From Mesorhizobium sp. CA14 (GTDB lineage Bacteria > Pseudomonadota > Alphaproteobacteria > Rhizobiales > Rhizobiaceae): DNA of 64,000 nt. The stretch covers positions 1 to 64,000 of the forward strand of contig NZ_JAIUHR010000016.1 in the NCBI RefSeq assembly GCF_020165195.1, in the 5' to 3' direction. Shown piece by piece: positions 8,474 through 17,800 of the stretch. A model generated the notes under the pieces. The model saw only the letters and a program-made list of their open reading frames with translations, did not search any database and was not told where the DNA came from. Numbering within the stretch: position 1 is the first letter of the stretch; each line of letters opens with the position of its first letter. A program made the position numbers and the translations under genes.

Positions 8474-11400
8474 ATGCGGCAGCAGTTTGAACAAGCGCGG
8501 ACGAAGACGCCGTTGCATCGGCATGCCCGGCTGGTACGCGGTTCGGCCTCGATCGCGGCGCTGGCGTTCGCGTTGGGCATTGCGGCGCCGATGGCGCATG
8601 CGCAGCAGATCACAAAGGCCGGCGGCAATGCCACGGGCGGTATCGCCGGCGGTGGTGGCGGCAGTGGTGGCGCCGTAGCCAGCGCAGGCGGCTCTGCCGC
8701 AACAACACCAGGCGGATCGGCACAGGACGGCGCGGCCGGGACCAGTGCTACAGGCGGCGCCGGCGGCCAGGCAGGAACTCCGAACGATCTCGCAGCCGGT
8801 GGTGGGGGCGGCGGCGGTGCTGGCGATGGCACCAACTTTGGCGGCAACGGCGGCAATGGCGGCGGCGGCAACCTGCTCTCGACGACCGGTACCTTTTCGC
8901 TAAGCGGCGGCTATCTCGGATCATCCGGCAGCGGCGGCGCCAGTGGCGCTGGCACCGGCAGCGTCGGCGGTGGCGGCAGGACCGGCGCGGGCGGCGCCGG
9001 CGTTTTCCTCTATGCCGGAGGGACGCTCGCCGTCCAGGCCGGCACCATCATGGGTGGGGACGGCCTGGACGCCGGCAGCATCGCCGGTGACGCCGGTGCC
9101 GGCGTACTCAGCAATCTGGGGACCATCAGCAACCAGGGAACGATCGCCGGCGGGGCGGGAGGCGACGGATTCGGGGGTGCCTTCGGCGGCGATGGCGGCG
9201 CGGGCTTGGTCGCCTGGGGTGGCAGCATCGACAACGCCGCGACCGGCGTGATCGCCGGCGGCAACGGTGGGAATAATAGAACCAGTATCTTCGGCCGTAC
9301 TGCGGGTGACGGCGGCGCTGGCGTCCAGTTCCTGAATGGCCAGACGGGCAGCCTGTTCAACGCGGGCACGATCCAGGGCGGCACCCGCGGCGAGAGTCCC
9401 GAGGTGCCTGCGCTTGGCCACGCCGGCGTGGGCGTCATGGGCGCGGCGAGCGGCAGCATCGCCATTGTGAACTCCGGGACGATCACCGGCGGAACGGGCG
9501 TCACAGGGGGCGGACCCGCGGTGCTGGCCAACGCCATCTCGCTGTTCGGCAGCAACAACCGTCTGGAATTGCGGGCGGGCTCGACCATCACCGGCAATGT
9601 CGTGGTTGCGCCGGGCGGCGGCAACAATGCGCTGGTGCTCGGCGGCACGACAGACGCCAATTTCGACGTGTCGCAGATCGGCGATACGCAACAGTATCGC
9701 GGCTTCGACACTTTTGAGAAAACCAACACGAGCCTCTGGATTCTGACCGGGGCCGGCAATCAGAACTGGTCGATCACGGGCGGCGCTCTGCAGGGCGACA
9801 CGAGCAGCATCGCCGGCAATGTGACCTTCGTCAGCAGCCCCGCCAACCGTGCCGTCGTCTTCGATCAGGCCTTTGACGGAGTCTATGCTGGCACGATGTC
9901 CGGCGATGGCGCGCTGTTCAAGGACGGCGCGGGCACGGCAACGCTGACGGGAGCCAATACCTATACCGGCGGCACGACGATCATGGACGGCACGCTGCAG
10001 ATCGGCGATGGCGGCACGGCGGGCTCGATCGCCGGCAACATCGTCAACAACGGCACGCTCTCGTTCAATCGCTCCGACGCCTATACCTTCGCAGGTGAGA
10101 TTTCCGGCAGCGGCATCATACGGCAGCTGGGCGACGGCAGGACGACGCTGACGGGAAACAGCGCCGGCTTCACCGGCGCAACCACGATCGCGGCCGGTAC
10201 GCTGGCGGTGAATGGTTCCCTCATTGGCTCAGCGGTGACGGTGCAGTCCGGCGCCACCTTGGGCGGATCGGGCACGGTCGGCGGCACGAATGTCGAGACC
10301 GGCGGCCGGCTGGCGCCTGGCAATTCCATAGGCATCCTGACGATTGCCGGCAACCTCACCCTTGCACCGGGCGCCAACCTCGACTTCGAGCTGGGCAGCC
10401 CCGGCGCATCGTCCGCCGCGCCCGGCGTCAGCGACCGCGTCGTCGTCAGCGGCGACCTGGCTCTCACCGGGACGGTCAACCTGTTGCAGAGCAGCGCCCC
10501 GGCCGACGGCGACGCGGGCCTTGGCTATTACCGGCTGATCACCTATGGCGGCGCCCTCACGAGCAACACCGCGGCGATCGGCAGCACGCCGGCGCTGAGC
10601 GGCGGCCAATATGAGCTGCAAGCCGGTAGCGGCCGGGTGGATCTGTTCATCGATACCTCGCTCGGCGACGATACCCTGCAGCATTGGCAAGGCGGCGACG
10701 GCACCTGGAAGGCCGGCAACCCGCAATGGCTGAACCAGGGAGGCGCCGAACCGGTGGCCTGGGCGGGCAAGCACGCCATTTTCAAGGACGCGGGTGTCTA
10801 CGCCGGCGGCACAGTCACGGTGGAAGGCGCGCAATCGTTCAAGGGCATCCAGTTTGTCGACGAGGGCTACCGGCTGCAAGGCGCCGGCCAACTGGTTACG
10901 GACGCGGCCGGCAGCGAAATCCGCGTGCTCGCCAATTCCGCCGAGATCGCCAACGCGATCACCGGCACGGGCGCTCTCATCAAGACCGAGGCCGGCACGC
11001 TGGTGCTGACGGGCGACAACACCTACACCGGCGGGACTCGCATCGACCAGGGCACACTGCAGGTCTCCGCCGACGCCAATCTCGGCGATGCGAGCGGCAA
11101 GGTGACGCTCGACGGAGGCGCGCTCGCAACGACCGCCAGCTTCTCGATGGCGCGCGCGTTCGAGATATCGAGCACCGGCACACTCCTTCCCGGTGAAGGG
11201 ACCAGGCTGACGATAACCGGCGTGATCTCCGGTGCGGGAAACCTTCTCGTGAAAGGCGGCGGCACGACGGTGGTTACGGCAGACAGCTCCGCTTTCACCG
11301 GCACGACCTCGATCGACAAGGGCACGCTCGCCGTCAATGGCGGCCTATGTGGCGACGTCAACGTGCTGGACGGAGGCCGGCTGCAAGGCACCGGCACGGT

Positions 11401-12832
11401 CTGCCATACCAACAACTTCGACGGCGGCACGGTGGCGCCCGGCAATTCGATCGGCACACTGACCGTCGCCGGCGATTACGTCGGCAGCGGCGGCACGCTC
11501 GATATCGAGACGGAACTAGGCGGCGACGCTTCACCGACCGACCGGCTGGTCGTCACCGGCAACGCCTCCGGCACCACCAGAGTCAAGGTCACCAATGTCG
11601 GCGGCGCTGGCGCGCAGACGGTGGAAGGCATCAGGATCATCGATGTCGGCGGCAGCTCGGACGGCACTTTCAGCCTGCTCGGCGACTATGTGTTCCAGGA
11701 TCAGCAGGCGGTCGTAGGTGGCGCCTATGCCTACCTGCTGCAGAAAAATGGCGTCAATACGCCAGCCGACGGCGACTGGTATTTGCGTTCGACCTTCCTC
11801 AATCCCGAAAATCCTGAGGATCCCGACCCGCAGCCGCTCTATGCGCCCGGCGCGCCGCTTTACGAGGCTTATGCCGGCGTGCTGCAGAGCTTCAACGAGC
11901 TAGGCACCCTGCAGCAGCGCGTCGGCAACCGCTCATGGGGCGAAGGCGCCACGCCGCAAGGGGCCGATGTCCCCGGCGCTGCGCCGCTCGACGGCAGGGC
12001 CATCTGGGCGCGCCTCGAGGCGGCTCATGCAGAGTTCGACCCGGAAACCTCTACCTCCGGCACCGCCTACGACGTCACCACCTGGAAGATGCAGGCCGGG
12101 GTCGACGGGCTGCTTGGCGAGAGCGCGGCCGGCCAGCTGCTCGGCGGCGCCACTGTCCACTACGGGCAGGCCTCTTCGGACGTCTCCTCGGCCTTCGGCA
12201 CAGGCTCGATCGACGCCACCGGCTATGGCCCCGGCGGCACGCTCACCTGGCTTGGCAACTCCGGCTTCTATGTCGACGCGCAGGCCGAGGCGACCTGGTA
12301 TGACAGCGATCTCAAATCCGCGACGCTCGCCACCACGCTTGCCGACGGCAATGAGGGCTTCGGCTATGGTCTGAGCATCGAGGCCGGCCGGAAAGTCGCC
12401 CTCAATAACAACTGGTCGCTGACCCCGCAGGCTCAGCTCACCTATTCGTCGGTCGATTTCGACGACTTCGCCGATCCGTTCGGCGCCGTCGTCTCGCTGG
12501 GCAGCGGCGACACGCTTGTCGGCCGGCTCGGCCTTTCCGCGGACTACGAGGATCAGTGGGTGGATCGCGCCGGTCAAGTGAGCCGCGCCCATGTCTATAG
12601 CATTGCCAATCTCCACTATGACATCCTCGACGGCTCGAAGGTTAACGTGTCCGGAATAGACTTCGTCAGCGAGAACCAGGCGCTGTGGGGCGGGCTCGGT
12701 GCGGGCGGCTCGCTCTCTTGGGCCGACGATCGCTACGCCATCTTCGGCGAGGCGATCGCGCGCGCCAGCCTGGAAGACTTCGGCGACAGCTACGCTATCG
12801 GCGGCAAGGTCGGGTTCAGCGTGAAGTGGTAG
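8474..12832 (+). CDS. Large glycine-rich autotransporter (type Va) adhesin-like protein
   Basis: A 1452-residue secreted outer-membrane protein. A long signal peptide ends near residue 43 (PMAHA/QQ). Residues about 50-330 are extremely rich in Gly, Ala, Ser and Asn with short GGNGG-type repeats. The passenger then carries autotransporter-associated beta-strand repeats of the form LTGxNTYTGGTxIxxGTLQ near residues 490, 560, 845 and 935. The C-terminal translocator (about 1175-1452) begins near RAIWARLEAAH and ends in GFSVKW, the aromatic terminus used for BAM-dependent insertion. The start is ATG 8474 with AGGTGGGA just upstream; a GTG three codons earlier is possible. No catalytic motif is visible in the passenger, so adhesion or a surface-structural role is inferred. 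Confidence 0.9.
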   Translation: MRQQFEQARTKTPLHRHARLVRGSASIAALAFALGIAAPMAHAQQITKAGGNATGGIAGGGGGSGGAVASAGGSAATTPGGSAQDGAAGTSATGGAGGQAGTPNDLAAGGGGGGGAGDGTNFGGNGGNGGGGNLLSTTGTFSLSGGYLGSSGSGGASGAGTGSVGGGGRTGAGGAGVFLYAGGTLAVQAGTIMGGDGLDAGSIAGDAGAGVLSNLGTISNQGTIAGGAGGDGFGGAFGGDGGAGLVAWGGSIDNAATGVIAGGNGGNNRTSIFGRTAGDGGAGVQFLNGQTGSLFNAGTIQGGTRGESPEVPALGHAGVGVMGAASGSIAIVNSGTITGGTGVTGGGPAVLANAISLFGSNNRLELRAGSTITGNVVVAPGGGNNALVLGGTTDANFDVSQIGDTQQYRGFDTFEKTNTSLWILTGAGNQNWSITGGALQGDTSSIAGNVTFVSSPANRAVVFDQAFDGVYAGTMSGDGALFKDGAGTATLTGANTYTGGTTIMDGTLQIGDGGTAGSIAGNIVNNGTLSFNRSDAYTFAGEISGSGIIRQLGDGRTTLTGNSAGFTGATTIAAGTLAVNGSLIGSAVTVQSGATLGGSGTVGGTNVETGGRLAPGNSIGILTIAGNLTLAPGANLDFELGSPGASSAAPGVSDRVVVSGDLALTGTVNLLQSSAPADGDAGLGYYRLITYGGALTSNTAAIGSTPALSGGQYELQAGSGRVDLFIDTSLGDDTLQHWQGGDGTWKAGNPQWLNQGGAEPVAWAGKHAIFKDAGVYAGGTVTVEGAQSFKGIQFVDEGYRLQGAGQLVTDAAGSEIRVLANSAEIANAITGTGALIKTEAGTLVLTGDNTYTGGTRIDQGTLQVSADANLGDASGKVTLDGGALATTASFSMARAFEISSTGTLLPGEGTRLTITGVISGAGNLLVKGGGTTVVTADSSAFTGTTSIDKGTLAVNGGLCGDVNVLDGGRLQGTGTVCHTNNFDGGTVAPGNSIGTLTVAGDYVGSGGTLDIETELGGDASPTDRLVVTGNASGTTRVKVTNVGGAGAQTVEGIRIIDVGGSSDGTFSLLGDYVFQDQQAVVGGAYAYLLQKNGVNTPADGDWYLRSTFLNPENPEDPDPQPLYAPGAPLYEAYAGVLQSFNELGTLQQRVGNRSWGEGATPQGADVPGAAPLDGRAIWARLEAAHAEFDPETSTSGTAYDVTTWKMQAGVDGLLGESAAGQLLGGATVHYGQASSDVSSAFGTGSIDATGYGPGGTLTWLGNSGFYVDAQAEATWYDSDLKSATLATTLADGNEGFGYGLSIEAGRKVALNNNWSLTPQAQLTYSSVDFDDFADPFGAVVSLGSGDTLVGRLGLSADYEDQWVDRAGQVSRAHVYSIANLHYDILDGSKVNVSGIDFVSENQALWGGLGAGGSLSWADDRYAIFGEAIARASLEDFGDSYAIGGKVGFSVKW

Positions 12833-13084
12833 CCGGGTGATTGAGCTGACTGACCTACAGAGCCTGCGACTCGCGCCGGTTCGCTATGACGTCCGCCGCA
12901 AGCGGGCCAGAGGTCCATCCTGTGGGTGATGAGTTGGCGTCGGGATACAGCAGCGCGCCCCGGTGCTACAAAATGTGCTCGCGCGGCTAGCGCCCGAGAC
13001 CAATTGCAAAACAAACCAGTCGGTCTAAGCTGAACCGATTGCACAACGCAATCAGATCGCGCGAATTCATGTGAGGAGCACGCA

Positions 13085-13615
13085 ATGGCCAAGCTCGTGT
13101 TCGGGATGAACCAGTCGCTGGACGGCTATGTCGATCATAAGGCGTTCGGGCCAAGCCTCACGCTCTTCCGCCACTTCATTGCGGAGGCCGAGCGGCAGTC
13201 GGGCAGCGTCTACGGTCGCCGCATGTACGAGATCATGCGCTATTGGGACGACGAGCATCCCGAGTGGGATGTCGAGCGGCTTGCCTACGCGGCGGCGTGG
13301 CGGCGCCAGCCGAAATGGGTCGTCTCGCGCTCGTTGAAGTCTGTAGGTCCCAACGCCACGCTCGTCGAAGATGATCTCGAGGGCGCAATGCGGAAGCTGA
13401 AGGCCGAGCGCGACTGCGAGATCGAAGTCGCCGGCCCGGACTTGGCGCGAGGCCTCACCGAACTGGGCTTGATCGATGAGTATCGGATCTACCTGCACCC
13501 CGTGGTGCTTGGTCAGGGCAAGCCCTATTTTGCCGGACCCCGGCCGCCGCTGCGTCTGATGGCTCATGATCGGATCGGCGAGGATGTGATCAGGTTGACC
13601 TACGTTCCTGCCTGA
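13085..13615 (+). CDS. Dihydrofolate reductase family protein (RibD C-terminal-like)
   Basis: A 176-residue protein beginning KLVFGMNQSLDGYVD, the typical opening of YyaP/RibD_C-type reductases, with VYGRRMYEIM in the middle and the end pattern AGPDLARGLTELGLIDEYRIYLHPVVLGQGKPYF. Family members bind NADPH, but their substrates are mostly unknown and this is not the housekeeping FolA. GAGGAGC lies about six bases before the ATG. It is the last gene before a tRNA-like remnant at 13634-13683. Confidence 0.88.
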   Translation: MAKLVFGMNQSLDGYVDHKAFGPSLTLFRHFIAEAERQSGSVYGRRMYEIMRYWDDEHPEWDVERLAYAAAWRRQPKWVVSRSLKSVGPNATLVEDDLEGAMRKLKAERDCEIEVAGPDLARGLTELGLIDEYRIYLHPVVLGQGKPYFAGPRPPLRLMAHDRIGEDVIRLTYVPA

Positions 13616-13633
13616 TTGCGACGTCCTCTCGAG

Positions 13634-13683
13634 CTGCGCCAGACTACTTATCCGAAGTTCGCAGTTCAAATCTTCGGACGCCA
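13634..13683 (+). other. Degenerate tRNA-Arg-like remnant
   Basis: The stretch contains CCAGACTAC (13639-13647), identical to the anticodon arm of the tRNA-Arg at 6258-6334. It then has GTTCAAATC and TTCGGACGCCA, which parallel the T-loop and 3' acceptor GTTCGAATC and TTCGGGCGC. The stems do not close properly, so it is not a working tRNA. It could be a decayed copy left by integration at the tRNA gene. Confidence 0.35.
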
Positions 13684-13732
13684 TTCGTGTTCAACGCCCA
13701 CTCTGAATGGTCAGGGCAGGGCTCAGCGCGGC

Positions 13733-14377
13733 TTATGCCGTATATGCCAGCGCCAGGATTCTGGGCGAGATGGTGAAGCGCACCGTCAGACGATTGCCGG
13801 ATGAAGTGACCGCCTCGCCCGAGGTGAGATCGACGGCGATGTCCTCAAAGCCCAGCACCCGGCCGTCGAGCGGAAACGAGGCCTTGTAGACCGCCTCCTT
13901 GATCGCAAACAGAATGCGGCTGCCTATATCGGAATCAAGATCGCCCAGGCGGTCTTGCGGCGTTGCCACCATGCCTTGGAGGTCATGCGGCAAGGGCAGG
14001 GCAGGCTCGATGTCGACGCCCACGCTTCTCATCGCGCTGGATCGCCCGGCGACCGCCACGGCAAGTTCGTCGTCATGCGCGATTGAACCGACGATCCCTG
14101 CAGGCCAGATCGGGTTTCCCAGTTGGCCCCGCAAGACGGCGAGATCCGCACAGCTCAGGCGCCGCAGCAATTCATGCGCGACCCGGCGGCCCGCTCCGGT
14201 GGCGGCGCGCGCCCTCTGTTCGCGCGTGGCGATGGAAGCGCCTTCCGCCGGCAGGAGGTATTGTTCGTCGCCGGCACGAACAAGACGGCAGCCGGTGACG
14301 AGGCCGGGCGGCATGAGGCCGGCCAGCGCCTGCTCGCCGGCGCTCTCGATGTCCGCGTCGTCCGGCCGTGTGCTCAC
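13733..14377 (-). CDS. 4'-phosphopantetheinyl transferase (EntD/Sfp type)
   Basis: A 214-residue enzyme that moves the phosphopantetheine arm of CoA onto a Ser of carrier domains. It has the three expected blocks: WPAGIVGSIAH (91-101), SVGVDIE (118-124, Mg-binding acidic residues) and FAIKEAVYKA (157-166). Its ATG overlaps the TGA of the GNAT gene (ATGA), so it is coupled to the operon headed by the NRPS at 14850-18920. That NRPS carries one carrier domain, the obvious target. The size and motif order match the secondary-metabolism class rather than AcpS. Confidence 0.92.
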   Translation of the reverse strand: MSTRPDDADIESAGEQALAGLMPPGLVTGCRLVRAGDEQYLLPAEGASIATREQRARAATGAGRRVAHELLRRLSCADLAVLRGQLGNPIWPAGIVGSIAHDDELAVAVAGRSSAMRSVGVDIEPALPLPHDLQGMVATPQDRLGDLDSDIGSRILFAIKEAVYKASFPLDGRVLGFEDIAVDLTSGEAVTSSGNRLTVRFTISPRILALAYTA

Positions 14378-14853
14378 TTGCTGCCCAATTCGAGCACGGC
14401 AATCATCTCACCATCCTCGTCCAGTCCCGTCTCGACGAAACCGAAGCCGGCATAGAGCCGCCGCGCCGCCTCGTTCTCCGGTTCGTAGCAGATCGAGACG
14501 CGGCGTATGTGGCCGATCTGCGCGATCTCCTCCAGCGCCTGGGCAACCGCGGCACGGCCGAAGCCCTTGCCCTGTTCGCGGCGGTCGATCATGAAACGGT
14601 AGATGATCGCCTCGTCATCGTCGTCCGGAGCGCTGTACATCAGGAATCCGACGACGCGCCCGGCCGCAACGACAGCGCGGGCGACGGCCTCATCATCCTC
14701 CCCGGCCTCTTCCAGCGAGTCGGCATTCGAGGCGACGAAGCCTTGCTGCTCAGGCATCAGTTCGAGCGCCAGGATCGCCGCCCGGTTGTCCTCGCCGACA
14801 GGCCGCAGGGCCACCTGGCGGTCGTGCGGCCGCGCTTCGGCCGAACGCGTCAC
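14374..14853 (-). CDS. GNAT-family N-acetyltransferase
   Basis: A 159-residue acetyl-CoA-dependent acyltransferase. The start is GTG 14853, which overlaps the NRPS stop in a GTGA junction; residues read upstream of this are a shadow of the NRPS end. The acetyl-CoA binding motif is seen as RREQGKGFGRAAVAQAL, followed by VSICYEPENEAARRLYAGFGF, the C-terminal GNAT pattern. It overlaps both neighbours by four bases, so it is made together with the NRPS and the PPTase. It may acetylate the NRPS product or a precursor, but the substrate is unknown; the shape also resembles diamine/polyamine acetyltransferases. Confidence 0.88.
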   Translation of the reverse strand: MTRSAEARPHDRQVALRPVGEDNRAAILALELMPEQQGFVASNADSLEEAGEDDEAVARAVVAAGRVVGFLMYSAPDDDDEAIIYRFMIDRREQGKGFGRAAVAQALEEIAQIGHIRRVSICYEPENEAARRLYAGFGFVETGLDEDGEMIAVLELGSK

Positions 14854-17800
14854 TGTTTCTGCCCGATCTCGATCGCGCGCGCGTCGATCGGCGTCACCAC
14901 GCCATAGAGCTTCGCCGGGTTGCCGCGCCACACGGTGTTGGGCTCCAGCACTTCGCCCTTCATGACGAAGCAATCGAGGTCCGCCACGGATCCCTCGCCC
15001 ATCACCACGGCGTAGTGGATGAAGGCGGCAGAGGCGAGCGTGCAGCCATTGCCGATGCGGATATAGTCGGATTTGAACGCGCCTTCCTCCAGCGAATGCG
15101 CCTGGATGACGCAGCCCTCGTTGAGCGTCGCGTCGTCGCCGATCTCCACCAGCGACCGCTCGGTGATGATGCTTCCCCCGTCATAGACGCGCCGCCCGAC
15201 CTTCACGCCCACCAGACGCAGGATCAGCGGCCTGAACGGGGTGCCGGTGAACAGGCCCATGATCGGCGAATCGGACAGTTTCCAATGGCGTTCGTGGCGC
15301 CAGAAGACCGGGTCGTAGATCGTGGCCATCCTGGGCTTCAACCGGCGGAAACCGAGGCTGACCCGTTCCAGGAAGATGTAGAACGGAATGCCGATCGCCG
15401 TGGTCAGCACCACCGCCAGGAACAGCGCCGTCTGGCCCCATTCGGTGTAGTAGTTGAGCGCCCTGTCCCAGATGGCGAGCGTCAGGAACAGGATCAGCCA
15501 CTGCGCGGCCAAGAACAGCAGCGCGGTGACCAGATTGTGGAGGTTCTTCAGCGGTAGCCGGCGGTGGCGCTCCTTGTCGGAGATCAATCCGAGAAGCTCC
15601 TTGTCGCGATTGACCATGCGCGGGATTTCAAAAGGCGGCGACCCCAGCAGCCCGACATTCTCGCGCAAGGGACCATCGACCGGTACATGCACCTTGGTCC
15701 CGAGCAGGCAATTGTCGCCGGTGCGGGAATCCGGCGAATAGATGATGTTGTTGCCGAAGAAGTTGCGCTCGCCGACCCGCGTGTGCTCGAGCCGGAAGGA
15801 GTTGGCGGACTTCTGCATGTTGACCATGAACAGGCCGTCCGAGACCATCGTTTCCGAGCCGATCTCGCTGAGCTGCGGGTTTTCATGCCGCTGGTTGGTG
15901 CCGAAATTCGACCCGGTCTGGTCCACCTTGTTCAGCCGCCAGCCGATGGCGCGCAAATAGTAGACGATGGCCGAGCTGTCGCCGAACAGCACGTTCAGCA
16001 GTCGCACGTTGCTGACCAACTCCAGCATCGATTGCAGCCAGTAGTGGAAGCCGTAGAGCGAATAGTCCCGGCCGGGCTTCAGCATGAGGTTGAACAGCCG
16101 CGGCACGATGGCCGCCAGCAGCACGCCGCCGATGATGAAGCCCGCCAGCGTCACCGTGGTGCCGATCGCTACGATGCCGATGGTCTCCTGATAGTCGTCG
16201 CCGATATTTTCCCAGTAGGTGTGGAACAGAAGCGGGAACGGCGTGACGATGGCGAAGAGGATGAAGAGCTGGATCGCCTCGTAGATGATCCGGCGCGCTC
16301 GCGACAGCGGCATGTTGGGAACCGTGCAATAATCCGCCTCGGTCGGAATCGCCGGCGATCCGTGCCAGCGCTCGCCGGCAGGGATCGCCTGTCCGCGATG
16401 CAGCGACGAAGCGTGGCCCAGCTGGGCGCCGTCGCCGACGCGGGTGTCGATGTCCAGCGTTGAGCCGACGCCGACGAAAGCGTTGTGGCCGATGTCGAGC
16501 GGGCCGGTGTGGATGTAGCCCGCCTGGGCGCGGAAGCCCAGGATCATGGAATCCTTGCGCAGGATCGAGTTGTCGCCGATCCTGATCAGGTCGGTGCAGA
16601 CCGGAACGGAGCGGCACTCGATAACGGTGCGGTCGCCGAGCCGGGCGCCGAGCAGGCGAAGATAGAGGCTGTACAGCGGGCTGCCGCGGAACAGCACCAC
16701 CGGCGCGGTGCGGACCAGCGTCTTGACGACCCAGAAGCGATAATAACGCCAGCCCCAGATCGGGAACGTCTCGGCCTTCCAGCGGCCGACCAGCAGCCAT
16801 TTGGCGATGATGGCAAAGCCGCTGAGCCCGAAGAACACGCTGGCGGACAAGAAGACGCAGCGCAGATAGAGCTGCACCGGGTCGTCCAGCGCGTCATAGA
16901 CCCAGTTGAGCCCGTCATTGATCGCCCAGAGCGAGGCATAGCTGTAAAGCGCGTAGAACATGAGCTGCCCAAGGCCCGTGCTCCAATAGGCGAGGCCGGA
17001 AGCCCGATGCGTCAGCATCGGCTCGCTCGCGGCAACCGCGACCATCTGCGGCGCACGCAGATAATCCGCGAGCTTCGCAACGGTGGGATGCAGGTAGATG
17101 TCGCGCATCGAGGTCGTCGACCACGCCTTGCGGGAGCGGATGCGCGCGCAGAACCTCGCCATCAACAGCGAGTTCGCGCCGAGGTCGTCGAAGAAGTGGT
17201 CTTCGATGGAGATGTCATCGAATTTCAGCACATCCTGCAGCGTGTCGACCAGGAACCTCTCGTCCTCGTTGCGCGGGTCGATCATCGCATGGCCGGCCGC
17301 GACGCGCGCGGTGGTCGGCTTGGGCAGTTTCCTCAGGTCAACCTTGTTGGAGACGGTCATCGGGATCGCGGGCAGCTGCTCCAGATAGGCCGGAATCATG
17401 TAGTCGGGCAGCCGCTGCTTGAGCTCCCGCACGAGCATGGTGCGATCCACATTGTCGCCGCCGCTCCTGGGGGCATAGTAGGCGACCAGTTCAGTGCGCT
17501 CGGGCTCGATCTCCCACGTCGTGACCGCCGCCTGCGCGATGCCCGGCTGTTCCAGCAGCACGGCCTCAATCTCGCCCAGCTCGATGCGGTAGCCGCGGAT
17601 TTTCACCTGCGTGTCGATGCGGCCGTGATACTCGATCTCGCCCTTGTCGTTGATGCGGCCGAGATCGCCCGTCCGGTAGATGCGGCCGCTGGGATTGTTC
17701 GGCAGGCCGATAAAGTCTTTGATGAATCGCTGTTCGGTGAGTTCCGGCCGGTTGAGATAGCCTACCGCCACGCCCATGCCGCCGATGCAGACCTCGCCCA

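Noticed and set aside
8621..9500. Glycine-rich tract of the autotransporter as a non-coding tandem repeat
   Set aside because: The frame is open through the tract and joins a signal peptide to a clear beta-domain, so it is coding.
13634..13683. A functional tRNA gene after the DHFR-like gene
   Set aside because: Only parts match tRNA-Arg; acceptor and T stems do not pair, so it was listed only as a remnant.
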